This document shows positions 11,498 to 23,096 of a stretch of DNA of 64,000 nucleotides, piece by piece (position 1 is the first letter of the stretch; each line of letters begins with the position of its first letter). The notes under the pieces are model-generated. The model was not told where the DNA came from, searched no databases, and was given only the letters and a program-made list of their open reading frames with translations. The position numbers and the translations under genes were made by a program. The stretch is from Chlamydoabsidia padenii (Eukaryota; Mucoromycota; Mucoromycetes; Mucorales; Cunninghamellaceae), in the NCBI GenBank assembly GCA_025330725.1, contig JAIWND010000002.1, positions 806,001 through 870,000 on the forward strand, in the 5' to 3' direction.

Positions 11498-13215
11498 CTA
11501 TTCGTCCTGTTCTTCAATTTCAGCTAGATGGTTACTTGATTGCCTTGAGATGGTATATCCGGTGAATCCTGAAGACGTGGTGGGATCGTCTTCATGTCGA
11601 CGTAAAAAGTTGGATCGAGAAGGTCGTTTCTTACCCCTTTTCTCATACCAAGCCAATTTTAATTTACCCACAAAACCTCCACCGGAATGTTCAATGTCTG
11701 GTAGGGGTTGATCGGTATTGGGATGGTCTCTTGTGGATACTAGATAGTTTCAAGAATAAAGAATAAAAATTAGGTCACGAGTTTTTTTTTAAAAAAAAAA
11801 ATATGTGCATTGTAGATCGAGATCAAACATATAAATATCACTCACTTTTTTTTTTTTTTTTTTTTTTTTTTCATTTTACATTGTTACTTACCTTGAGGAG
11901 ATACTGGTTCATTTGAAGGATCCCAAGTAGGCAAGTCCGCCAGAGGCACCATATCATCATCTTCATTTACAGGATGGGAAGAAGGTGGTTGAGGGTGAGA
12001 TGCACCAGTGTTTGAGGTATTGTTATTCATGTGGTCAGGAAGAGGTGAAGAGTCCAGTGATGATGAGTGAGTAGGCGATTCGCACGTGGTCGATACTTCC
12101 GCATCCAGATCAGAATAAGTACGGCAAATGGGACATTGGAATCCAGGATAACATTGTAGTAATGGTCGAATACACTTGAAATGATAAGTATGAGCGCAGG
12201 GTGAGACAAAGAGACCTTGTTGTGGTGCTAAAGCATACCTATATTATAAAATGCAAATATTTCGTTAGTTTATTTATAAGCACTTGTAAGCATGTATCAT
12301 GTCACTTACAAGCATATGCAGCACTCTTCTATTTCTCCTGGAGTAGGACTGGATAATAAACTGCTGCTGTTGTTGTTGTTGTTAATGTTGTTTTTATTAG
12401 GTTGTGTTGTCAGTTGGTTTGACGATGATGATATAGATGATGATGATGATGTTGATGATGATGTAGTTAAACCAGTAGAGAAGCAGCTATTTACTGAGCA
12501 TGATTGTTGTTGTTGTTCCTGAGTAAGCCGGCGAATATATTGGAATGCTGACATATTGAATGAAGTAGATCGTGCTCGTCTTGTTTTATTGACTTCAAAT
12601 CGCATCTTGACTGATCGATAGATTTCCTCCACCCCACCTTGATAATCCACCCCAAGCTGCACAATGTCACCATCCTTGATTTCATGCGCCTGACTTTCTT
12701 GATTGGGAGGACAGATCCGGGTATGATTCAAAAAGGTACCAGACGATGATTTGGTATCCCTAATAAACAGCTAGGGTAGAAGGGATGTAAGATACCATCA
12801 AGTTTATTATCCTTTTTACCTTTCCATTTTCCACCCATAGTTCACAATGAGACCTTGATACCACTTTTGTTTTGAATGAGATTTGAGTTGCCGAAGGTGT
12901 ACGATCAATAAAGCGTCCAATCTTGATAATCACCGAAGGGGCTAGGTCGCGGTCAAAGATATCAAATATCAAACTACGGCTGGGGTTTTCAATACTAGGT
13001 ACAATCCGTACATGGACCGTGTTGTTTGTTGTGGGTGCCAAGTTGTTCATTGTCGACCGTCGTTGACTAGTGACATTAGTCGTCGGGCCGCCAGAGAGAG
13101 ATCTTGAGAATCGGCGTAAACCAGGGAATGATCGATGGAGACTGTGGCTTCGTTCATGAGAAGGTTCTTCGTATTGGGTTGGAGGGATCATTAACATACA
13201 CATAGCATCACCCAT
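11498..13215 (-). CDS. dma1: FHA-RING E3 ubiquitin ligase, Dma1-like
   Basis: Exons 13215..12820, 12770..12310, 12238..11892 and 11739..11498 give 481 residues. The FHA domain (about 70-190) shows IGRF, VVSRSHCELW and SSSGTFLNH, the phosphothreonine-binding loops. A polyQ/polyS/polyN linker of about 80 residues precedes a RING finger (residues 282-324: CICL...CAHTYHFKC...CPIC). The tail is Ser/Pro/acidic. FHA-RING order with a single RING is that of fungal Dma1/Dma2 and human CHFR/RNF8. These ligases read phospho-epitopes and delay mitotic exit or septation under spindle stress. The function is inferred from architecture. It is convergent with the AKR1-like gene, with 287 bp between stops. 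A GGCGGGGCTTTAAAA variant of the recurrent upstream word lies about 80 bp before the ATG. Confidence 0.85.
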
Positions 13216-14452
13216 CGTTGTTGTTTATATAAAGTGAGACAAAGAATCAATAAAAAAAAAAGAAAAAAAAGAGAGAGAAAGAAAGGTAGGAATGGCGGGG
13301 CTTTAAAATTGAGCGACGGGAAGTCTTTTATACTTTAAAGGCGTATAGGTGGGAAATAGTGGCTCTACAAATCTTTCCCGCCCCACACGGTGGGAACTTG
13401 TCAATGTCCTCTCACCTGGTAAAAACAATAAAGATAATGATAAATCACAGGTAAGCAAGATGACATGATCCTCTTCGATCACATGTAAGGCACAGAGAGC
13501 TTTTTTTTTTTTTTTGCAAGCAACAAAGAATCGAATTCATCTCCGCTTGTTTGCATTGTATTCCATTTTAGGCACAACGCTTCCTATGACATCTTACTTT
13601 TGATTTGTTCTGAACAGATGCATTCGATAGATGGTGTGGTTTTTTTTTTTTATTCTCTTTGTGTGATACATACAAAACCGCATGACATAATGTCATTTGC
13701 AGATGATGTTTCAATCCTGACAGAAGTCTCCCCCCCCGAGAATATGTATAAAAGCTCAAGTGTATTTTCAAAACCCGCTCTCTGGGATCTCTGCATGAAA
13801 CCTACCATCCTCTTTTCCTTATGTGGACCATTGTGCTTAGAGGGAATGGATCACTGTTATCTTTTATCAAACAAATGATCAAGGAGATAACCATGTTCTT
13901 TGTGTTACAGAAGCGGGAATTGAAGTATACCGGAAAGGAACAAATCAAGACAATCACTGTATTACTGCCCAAAACCTTCTTTTTATAGATCAAGGAGTCT
14001 GTCTTCTTTCCCCTTGTTTGCCATGTTCATCATTGTATCGGCACGTTTTCTTCATTAATGAGTGAAAAGGATGAAACCCAGTGAGGAAAGAGAACAGGTT
14101 CTTTTTTGCTTCAGTTGGGTGAAAGAAGGGGGGTGGTCCATGTCCACGCGGTGTCACCGAAATCTTTATTTTTTTTTCTTTCTCACTCATACATTACTTC
14201 TCCCCCTTGAATTCATCTATTGAACCAGGTTTTTCTGCTGAGCTAGCACGTTGAGCACTACTAGATATTACATTATTGTAAGGTGGCAATGAACTCCTTG
14301 ATCTCTCCTTTGTCAAAGAACAGAAAAAAAAAAGAAATTGAATCGCCGATTCAATGTTTTGATTTTTTGCATATATAAAGTAAAACAAACTTGTACCTTT
14401 TTTTTTTTTTTTTTTTTTTTTTCATTATCAACCCAATTCCTTTCCTTACCAA
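13216..14452. other. Divergent intergenic spacer
   Basis: About 1.2 kb between divergent genes. Open frames (for example 13600-13878 +) have no recognisable content. It holds T-rich tracts, a TTTTCAAAACCCGC word at 13765-13778, and a perfect 19-bp palindrome at 14337-14355 close to the secreted-protein gene. A run of about 24 T lies between the palindrome and the ATG. Confidence 0.5.
14337..14355. promoter_or_regulatory. Perfect 19-bp palindrome upstream of secreted-protein gene
   Basis: ATTGAATCGCCGATTCAAT is perfectly self-complementary apart from its central base, and ends 97 bp before the ATG at 14453. The size and symmetry suit a dimeric transcription factor site; no factor can be named from sequence alone. 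Confidence 0.45.
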
Positions 14453-15312
14453 ATGCAATTCAAATTCACCACTCTCTTTTTCCTTGTCTTGAGTCTTTGT
14501 GCTTATACCACCTGGGCCCTTCCTCATTCCAATGAACTGGCGGACTCGGGATCATTCGCGGAACACCTTTCCGGCCAATTAGTGAAAAGAACAAAGTACC
14601 CAGTGGCAGGTGATGCAGATCTTGCTGCGAAAATTATGGTGGCTGTCAAAGCCAAGGTCAAGGCTGACATTGTGGCAAAAATCTCTGCTTCGGTAAAGCT
14701 TGCTACCTAACTAGCCATCATAAACTCACCTTTTCTATTTTTAGGTTTCTGAAAAGATCAAGGCTTCTTTAGATATCAAGGTCAAAGCATTGGGTGGTAT
14801 CATTTCATTGGGAGATGCCAAAATCACTGCACGTCAAACTGCCGCCATTAAAAAAATCCAAGGCAAGTACGAGCGGCGAATGAAAATGCAAAACGCCAAA
14901 CTTACCCCCTTCCTTTATTTATATAGCCAAACTCGATGCCTCGATCGAGGCCAGTTTACAAGCGGAAGTCTACGCTTCCATCGAAGCCGATTTACTTAAA
15001 GTGCTCAAGAAACATAAGAAATGTTCTCAGGCTGATTTACTCAAGATCCTCATTGATCTCGAAGCCAAGTTGATTGCTAAACTCAAATTGAAATTGCCCA
15101 AGATCTGTGCCGGGCTCAAGGCGACCATCCAAGCCTCGGTAGATGCCTGTATCAAGGATCTTCAAATCAATATTCCTTTGATTTTGTCGGTCAAGATTAA
15201 CTCGAGCTTCAAATTAGGTGTCGCCATCAAAGCATGTGTGGATGTTGCGGTCAAGGTGTGTGCGGATCTCGATGCTAAAGTATGTGCCAAAGCCATATTA
15301 GGTCTCCTCTAG
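14453..15312 (+). CDS. Secreted Ala/Lys/Val-rich helical protein, function unknown
   Basis: Exons 14453..14692, 14745..14862 and 14927..15312 give 247 residues. The N-terminus is a clear signal peptide (hydrophobic FFLVLSLCAYTTWA), followed by a possible dibasic processing site VKR near residue 46. The rest is built of short amphipathic blocks with alternating A/I/V/L and K/D residues (AKIMVAVKAKVKADIVAKIS, KLIAKLKLKLPK, AVKVCADLDAKVCAKA). The mature part has six cysteines, all in the last about 85 residues, compatible with three disulphides. The second intron uses a GC-AG pair (donor GCAAGT at 14863); splicing there is needed to keep the frame. I recognise no family. A secreted structural or surface protein is only a guess. 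Confidence 0.75.
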
Positions 15313-16027
15313 TTTTTTTTTGTTTGTTTCTCTTTATCCTTGTTGTAGCTGTTTAGATTAGAAACCCCTTCCCACTGTCTTTTTAATAAATGTTTATGTT
15401 GTTTTAACTCCTTTGAATTATGTGGCGGGCGGGATTTCAAATATTATGTTGAAACCCAGAGCATGAATGAAATTCCAATACCCGACACCTGGGAACCTCG
15501 TGCATGAAAGAATGTTCAACATCCGATCATTCAAACCCCGTGCATGAAAATAACATTCATGCATTCAAATCAATTAATTTCAATCACAACCATCATGCAA
15601 AAACCGAGGTATAGTGAGAAAAAAAAAGCCCGATACTTTTCGAGCTAACGATTGGTTTCTATGAAAGAATGAGGGATCTATTTTTAGACAGATTTGACTC
15701 TTTTGCATTAGACAATTTGAATATGGACCATTCATAATACTAAATAGACACACTTTTGACAGATATACTAAAAAACCGTTTTTATATTATAGATGACGAT
15801 TGTTAAAAGTTCTTTATTGATGTTTTGTATATAGAAGAGGGGGAATATATGTTGGAAGATGTATAAAAAAAAAAAAAAGAAGAAGAAAGACGCATAATGT
15901 AAAGCAAAGAGGGAATGGGACAAGACTATGAATAATAACCAGTAGAATCAGTCATACCATCGACAATAGATAAAATGTATATATGTATGTATGTAAAAAA
16001 AAGGAGTGTAGTATAGATGATAATAAT
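15313..16027. other. Convergent intergenic spacer with GCATGAA-rich repeat remnant
   Basis: About 0.7 kb between convergent genes. At 15424-15441 a GGCGGGCGGGATTTCAAA word is followed within about 140 bp by four GCATGAA/TCATGCA-type words. A similar association (CGGGATTTGAA then GCATGAATGA) occurs at 20871-20905, so this may be a decayed dispersed repeat. AATAAA near 15384 is a candidate poly(A) signal for the secreted-protein gene. Confidence 0.45.
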
Positions 16028-17945
16028 TTAAGATGAATTGCCCAATGTTGCCATTTCAATAATGCCTTGACCACGTTCGAATTCATAGACAACAGCCAAC
16101 AGGTGACTATTCATGGATTTGCCATCAAACAGGAAGGTATCGTTATAGCCCAAAGTATCTTGTTGAGCTTGAGGTTTCATTAGATTACATTTTGTTTCCA
16201 TATCTTCAAACACCTGGACAATACATAGATTATGGATAGCAATGTCGACTTCTTCCCAAGACTGTAATGATTTGACTCCTTTCATAAACGCATCAAAGAA
16301 TTGGTTGACATAGACAAAGCTGTACATGTATTTTTCTTCATGGATCCAAAGCGCCTGTTGCATTTCTTTTGATTCCAATACAACGTTGCCAAAGGAATAG
16401 ATCGTCGTGGTGCATTCAATCATGCGTCGATCTTTGGATTCAAAGAAGCACGTGTTGTTGAAAAAAAAGTCGTTCATGTTAAAATTTAAATCCAATTTCA
16501 TCTAAGTTCGAGTTATTAAAAAACAATGATTTCAGGTTAGTTCATGTTCTCCTTATTTTCCAAATATGGACATATATGTTATTATTATTTACCTTGGCAA
16601 ACAATGTGACATCAGTGGGGATCAATGACAGGGATGGATTGAGCTGCATTAAAGAGTTATGTCGTTCCTTGAGTAGTGTTGAAGAAGAAGCATCCTTGAA
16701 TGGCGCACAATGTGGAAGTTGAGCCAGGGTATGAGAATCACCAGATACAGATGGATTGAATGGATCAGAGACATATTCCAGATACAAACACAAGTAATTG
16801 GGCCAGAGCGGTGTACCACAGGATGAAGAAGAAGAAGGTGTGGAGGTGTTATGGCAGGGAGTCGGTAGATGTGAGTTCGTTGTTGGACCACCGAGATGGA
16901 AGGATTCAAATGGTGGTGATGTTGAAGAAGGTCTGTTGTACCCGACATAATGCTGATTTCCATTGTTGCGCATTGTTGGTTTCTGACGCCGGGTTCCGCG
17001 TTTCCATTTCCGTGTTTGTTGGTTAAAAGGGCGATTAATTGGTTCCACCATTGATTCACCAGTATTAAGTTGATATGTATTTTGTTGAGATTGATAAGGT
17101 TGCTGTAATTGTTGTTGTTGTTGTTGCTGATATGAATGCGTATAGTTTTGTAAGTGTTGTTGCTGTTGCTGTTGCTGTTGCTGTTGTTGTTGTTCAGTGT
17201 GGTTGACTGATTGAGAACCATACATGGTATTTGATGCAATCATAGAGTCAGAAGGAGTCACATTCAATCCAAAATAACAAGAGCCGACAAGTGAAGGTGT
17301 GCTGACAGAAGGATGTTGCATCAATGGATCAGTGGTTCCAACGGTAGGCATATCAGTAGATGGTGAAGAAATCCCAGATACCAGAGCAGAGGAAGATGAG
17401 GAAGGTTGACTTGAAGGTGGAGTGCCCAGACCAGAATCAAATAAAGAAGGATGCATTGTGTCGTAAAAAGGGTCCTTGATATCCAACATGGAAAGCGCAT
17501 GATCGTCTCCATACATCATATCAAACACATAGTCGGCCGGCGATGGTGATGAATGAATAGAGGATTCATCAGATGATATAGAGGCTGCAGACGTCAATGT
17601 TCCAAGTTTTCCCAATGTTAATGATGTATTAGGATGGCCGAGGAAAGCTTGTTGTTGATGTTTTTGTTGTGGTCTTCTGCCAGTCATCTTTGGTGTTTTG
17701 CGGTGTACAAAATCGTCCTCCAGATCCACAGAGTCAGTCAACAAGCGCATGACTAGCATAAAAAAAGTGATATGCATTAATATAGAGGGATTTAAAGGGG
17801 GATTAAAATAAGTGACTTACAGTGAGGATCGTTCTTTCGGGTGTTTTTCAAGACTTGTATATGAGACGAGACTTGTTTCCTTGTTCGAACTTTGGATGTT
17901 TTGCGGAAAATAAAATCCGAAATCAGTTCGTTGCGACCTATACAA

Positions 17946-17976
<31 letters not shown>

Positions 17977-18493
17977 CAGTCCATATAAAGATTGTTGTTC
18001 TTTCAAGGCCAGTGACCTGTATCTTTATTTTCTCTTACCACAAGGTTTTCCATTCACCAATATTTTACGACGGCCCAATTTAGGTATTGTTTCCAAGGCT
18101 ATAAGACAATGAAGCGAGTTAGTGAAATGCGGGTAATCAAATCATCTTGTCAGTTAGTTTACCTTCAATAAAAGCAGATTCCACTTCAGGAGGCCATACC
18201 TGCTACAAAAGGTGCAAAAATAAAAATGAGTAAAGGTCCAAAACAATAAACAATGAGTTCACTTGATACAAATAAAGCAAACTTACTTCCTCCTTGTCTT
18301 TTTCAGAATGGTGATGTGGAAGCATATGTGACTTTTTGTTGGTAAGCTTGACTTTATCAAATGAGTTGGTGAGTAGTGAGTTAGACGAAGACGATTGTAG
18401 TTGTTGCTGTTGTAAATTAGAGTTGAGAAAGGCATCTTGTCGCGATAAAGGTTTGTCATTGTTAAAGAAGAGATCTTGAGCACAAGCTAACAT
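16028..18493 (-). CDS. TEA/ATTS-domain transcription factor with C-terminal TEAD-like domain
   Basis: Exons 18493..18287, 18202..18163, 18098..18039, 17937..17821, 17752..16593 and 16501..16028 give 685 residues. The TEA domain (about 70-137, spread over four exons) has VWPPEVESAF, LGRRKILVNGKPCGRNELI and the recognition helix region RTRKQVSSHIQVL, as in TEC1, AbaA and TEAD. A long Ser/Pro/Gln linker with a 13-residue polyQ run follows. The last about 240 residues (YLCLYLEYVSDPFNP, NNTCFFESKDRRMIECTTTIYSFG, ALWIHEEKYMYSFVYVNQFF, NLCIVQVFED, LLAVVYEFERGQGI) resemble the beta-sandwich YAP-binding domain of TEADs. Fungal relatives control morphogenesis and sporulation. Exon 2 has tandem acceptors (TAGCAG), which would include or skip Gln70. 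Confidence 0.88.
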
Positions 18494-19374
18494 GGCATAT
18501 ATAAAAAGTAATGGTTCAAAGTATAAAAGGAGAGTAGAAGTTCAATAAAACTATAAGATATAAAGTGATAAAAATTATATGTGTAATATATAAAAGAATG
18601 TATAAAAGACAAAAGAAAGAAAGAAAGAAGGAAAAAAAGAGACAAGATTTTGAATTTATAATTTTCGATTCCCGCCTCAGAAGAAAAAAAAAAGGGGGGG
18701 GATAGATAGTCAGGTAGGTGTTTTTCTTTTTCGTCTGTGCATATTGAATTGGTGAAATCGTGAGATTGTGCATCACAGAAAGTCTGTGGTTTTTTTTTCC
18801 CTTGTCAGATCAATCACTCTCTTCTTAAATGAATATTACCCCTTTCGATCTAAACAATCTTGACCTATCCCTATCTATCGTACGTCCTTTTCTTTTTTTG
18901 TATAATAGACTCTCATCTATCCACACGACTGTCAAGGCATAGATCAAGTCTAACCTATTTGTTGACCTTATTTAATTTCAATGATAACTAAGGATAAAGC
19001 CATCCCCTTTAAGTCAAAGAGAAAAAAAAAAAAACAGGGGCAAAGAGTGTGTAGGCGGGATTCGAAATTTCAAGGGGAATGGAATTTGATTTGACTAAAT
19101 AGTGGTCCATTTGTCAATCGTCTTTTAACGAGGTCTAATCAATATCTAAACTGAAGAAACGAGAACTACTTTATTAATGGAAGGGAAACTAGACCCTATG
19201 ATTCATTCATCGTCATGAGAGTTGTCTTGAGGGTTTTCCACGTGTAACATAACGGGATTTGAATTGCTTTTTTTTTTTTTCCCTTTGCTTGGCTGGCCAC
19301 CCTTTTTTTTTTTTTTTTTTTTTTTTTCCTCTTTCTCTTCTTTTTCACCCCTACCTCCTTTTTTTTTTTTCACA
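18494..19374. other. Divergent promoter region of TEA factor and VTI1
   Basis: About 0.9 kb between two divergent genes. It holds TTTTCGATTCCCGCC at 18662-18676 and GGCGGGATTCGAAA at 19054-19067 (both variants of the recurrent upstream word), plus several poly(dT) tracts up to about 24 bases immediately before the VTI1 start. No gene is seen. Confidence 0.5.
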
Positions 19375-20321
19375 ATGTCAACCGAAACTGATCCTTTTAG
19401 TGGTTACGAACATGACTTTTATGCACTCCAAACAAGTTTTAACAAAACAGTGGAATCTGTAGCCTCTGCTTCGACTACCAGTAAGTACTTTATCATTAAC
19501 ATTTGACCATGCCAAGACTTAGTCCATCTCTCTGTTTAGATAATAGGAAAACTGCCGTCCAGAATGCTGAAAGGGAATTGGGTGAAGCCAATGAAATAGT
19601 AATAGACATCAAACCTGTTATACTGAATGTTATACTAACTCAATTTATTGTATTCTTAGATTGTGCAAATGGATAAAGAGCTCGCCAATACTCCCACACC
19701 TGGCCGTGTGAGACTCCAAGCAAGACTGCGACTATTGAAAGCTGAAAATGAAAAGATGAAACGGGATCTGGTAAGATAAACATAACACGCTACATACAAA
19801 ACAGGGGGGACTTGACATTATTTTTACATCTAGCGACGAGCTTCACTTTCTCCTTTGGTAAATCAAGACCGGGAAGACCTTTTATTGACAATGGATACTG
19901 ACTCTGCTGGTGATTTGGATGCATCTACTATTGATCAACGTCAACGGTTATTAAATGGAACCGATCGATTGGGTGAATCGAGTCGTCGATTGGAAGCCAG
20001 TCATCGTCTTGCTTTGGAAACTGAAAACATTGGTGTGAATATCCTCGGTACCTTGAAAGGCCAACGCGAAACTTTACTCCGAACCAGGGATACTCTAGGT
20101 GAAGCTGACTCTTATATTGATAAATCATCAAGAACACTCAAGGTCATGGCTCGACGGTACGTCTTTATAGTGTATACACTATACAATCTCATTTACTCAT
20201 CTCTCTCTTTCTCACTCTCTCTTGACATAGAATGGCGACGAACAAGATCATCATTGGTGTTATTATATTATTACTAGTAGCTATTATTATTCTAGTCATT
20301 TGGAGTAAATTGTTTTGGTGA
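19375..20321 (+). CDS. VTI1: Vti1-type Qb-SNARE
   Basis: Exons 19375..19480, 19540..19598, 19660..19770, 19834..20156 and 20231..20321 give 229 residues, the usual Vti1 length. The N-terminal half is a three-helix Habc-like bundle (FYALQTSFNKTVESVAS, AERELGEANEIIVQMDKEL, RVRLQARLRLLKAENEKMK). The SNARE motif spans about 133-198 with the zero-layer Gln in LKGQRETLLR. A single C-terminal membrane anchor (IIIGVIILLLVAIIILVIW) leaves only a few lumenal residues. Vti1 pairs with different Qa/Qc/R-SNAREs in Golgi-endosome-vacuole fusion. The ATG follows a poly(dT) tract, as in many genes of this window. Confidence 0.92.
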
Positions 20322-21139
20322 AATAAATAAAATATATTGATGTGTGATGGTGTATTTGATCTTTGGAATTTGTAACACTAAAGGGGTGGGGTAACATAAA
20401 TAAAAAAGGAAACTATTGTTTTATATAATCGGGAATAACAAAGAATGTGGAGGGGAATCATATAAATGCGTCCTTCTATAAATGTATAGATGCTGATCTT
20501 GAGAAGGGAATAAAAAGAAAACATCGATTCTTTGATGACAATCGCTGCACAAGGGGAAGGAGATGCATCTCACTTTACCCCCCCCCCTCAACACTGGGAT
20601 AAACATTTCTCATTAAACATGTATGTATTCTGAAATTGGTATACATGTCAAAACTCTTTTTGTGTTATCTATCAACTTGTCAATGTAATGACAAGAACCC
20701 TGAGAAGACTCTTCCTGAGAAGACTCTTCCCCAAAATGTTGTCAGGATGTATATATGCAGCTTTTTCCTTATGACTACATGTGTTTTGCATGATTATATC
20801 ATCTCGGCCATGTCGATTCTATTAATACATATGAAGTGTTTCCTTCGGGACATCTCTTTTTCCTAAGAGTCGGGATTTGAAATATTTGCATGAATGACAC
20901 CCTCGGGAGCCCAACTTTCCATAATGTCCCCCAAAATCATCGTATATAATGATGTACACTAATGAGGGTCTGTCAAACTAGTCATAAGCAAGTGCAAATA
21001 AACAACATGGCATATATAGCACACCGAATCAAAATATCAAGTCAGTTAAAGCAAGGTGAATAATAAAAAAGACAGAGTTTATTGGGTAAAATATGATAAG
21101 ATGCTAATAGTATGCTAAGTTTAAAGGGGAGGGGTATCA
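20322..21139. other. Convergent intergenic spacer
   Basis: About 0.8 kb between convergent genes. It contains a small tandem duplication (CTGAGAAGACTCTTCC twice, about 20699-20730) and an exact CGGGATTTGAA word (20871-20881) followed by GCATGAATGA, resembling 15424-15560. AATAAA at 20327 may be the VTI1 poly(A) signal. No gene is seen. Confidence 0.45.
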
Positions 21140-23096
21140 TCATAACTTCAAGGCTACTTGTACAGTCTGATCCACGGATGCAGCGTCCACACATTCCATT
21201 TCCAACAATTCTGTCACTTGTTCCTGTTCCAGCAGGTTGTTCTAAATAATTAAATTATAATAAAAGTGGTTGAGTAAAATATACACACTGAATTTTGATG
21301 TTACCTTCAGCTTCAGTAAAAGTTCGATCACCTTCACCCAGCCAAATCGTTCACCATATGTGGTAGGAATCCTGGACGACCTGACCTCGACAAACGAATA
21401 GCGGTCCTTGTTCATCATACGGGTTGAAGAGAGAGTCATCCTGTCATGAACAAAATGGATGCCAAACACCTGGCGTTTTAAAAACGTACTGTAAGAAGCT
21501 AGCTTGTACTTGCGCATATCAAGTTTCAAGCAGTTGGTGGTGTTGCTGATTTGATTCAAGGTGTCTTCTTCTGCGTGAATACTACTTTCATTATGGCGTA
21601 AAAAGAGTTTTTTTTTTTTTGTCAGTGATGAGAATTTTTTTTTCTTTTTTAAACCTACCCTGACGATTCAATCAGTAGCCTTTCAACGCGATCCTTGACA
21701 GATACACCAATTCCATCCAAGAGAGTTCGAAGGGGTGTGGTTGTAGGAAGACATAATGGTAGTGTATGATTTGCAATGTGAGTTTTTTCGCACCTAGGGA
21801 TAAGGATAAAATAGATGGTCAGTTCCGGGTTAACCAATAGTCTACGGTATTTTCATATTCTACTTACCAATCAAAATCCATCAAACCAGTGGCACCAGCA
21901 AAAGCTTTGAAAATAGGTATAAAGTGTTCCGAATAAGGAGTCCTTTCATTTGTTGTTTTGTTGGTGTTGATCTTTGTATTGAGGCTAAAGTCGGTCAAAA
22001 TGTACCTGACCATTTCATTGTTCATTTCTTCGTCTTTGGTGCAATCGTCGTAGCCGTTCGTCCATAAGTATCGAGGTAGTTGATCAAGTGGTAATCGTAA
22101 TGCTGAGAGGAGGAATTTCGAGGTTCCGGGGACATCACTGAGACATTTGTTGTTGGACTGTTCTTCCATGTTTTCATCGTACATTGTTCGGCTGTATGGA
22201 GTTGAGTGAGAGGCATGGTAATCCGAAAGGATAATGTCGTAGTGTGTTTTCAGCGTAGCAAAGTCAGTTTCATTGATCCTTGGTTTGTGTGGTGAAGTGA
22301 TTTTTTGCTGGGGTGTAATGTATGCGTGCGACTTTGTTTTTTTTTGAATGTGGAAGGTGTGCTATAAAAAGTAAGAGAGCCAATTAAAAACCTTTCATCC
22401 CGTTACCATCACTAATAAGTCTTAGCTTACCTTATCTGTCAAAAAAAAATCATCAATATCAGGAGTGTTGTTGTCGTCGCTGTGGTCAGATGCAGTTGTC
22501 GGTCTTTTTTCCCAAATGTTGGTGCTGTGAGAGAATGCAGGTGATTGCCGTCTTTTCCCTTTCTTGTCCTAATAAAAAGAGAAAAGCATATGTGAGTACG
22601 TCGCACCATCGCGTCAACCTCCCAAACTTACATGTGCCTGTGCCGAAGTGTTGGTGTTGGCGTTGGTAACTTCAGAATTGTTATAGTTGTTAGTTACAGC
22701 CTTGATAGTATTAGCAATGACATAGACGTCAGAGGAGGAGTTGGTTTCTTTGCTACCTGTACCCACATAGGCGTGTTGTACGTCCTTAAACTTTGGAACG
22801 TTTGCCTAAACAATAAAAAAATAAAATAAAAGGTTAGTTTATGAAGGCAGACATAGACTGTTCATATACTGCCAAGACAATAAAAATTATACTTCACTTA
22901 CCTTCCAGTTATCCAAGATTTTCTTGGCCTTATCCCGGGAAAGCTTGTTAGGGTCTTGGTCAAGAATTCGACGTAGGGTATCCTTCAGAATATATATATG
23001 GTAGGCGAAATCATGTTCAGGGTTTTCTTTTTTGATATTTTTCAAGCATTCCAGCAGATTCCAGTGGGTTGGTTTTGTCTTGAGAAAATAGTCCAT
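21140..23096 (-). CDS. Unrecognised 504-residue protein, seven exons
   Basis: Exons 23096..22902, 22805..22632, 22568..22431, 22361..21868, 21793..21659, 21581..21305 and 21241..21140 join in frame to 504 residues with consensus splice sites throughout, which argues strongly for a real gene. The N-terminus (MDYFLKTKPTHWNLLECLKN...LRRILDQDPNKLSRDKAKKILDNWK) looks like a small helical domain. A polar N/T/S-rich linker follows. The C-terminal half has ordered-looking blocks (LPRYLWTNGYDDC, HFIPIFKAFAGATGLMDFDW, LDMRKYKLASYSTFLKRQVFGIHF, YSFVEVRSSRIPTTYGERFGWVKVIELL). No signal peptide, membrane span or known catalytic motif is visible. I do not recognise the family; a lineage-specific protein is likely. 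Confidence 0.7.
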
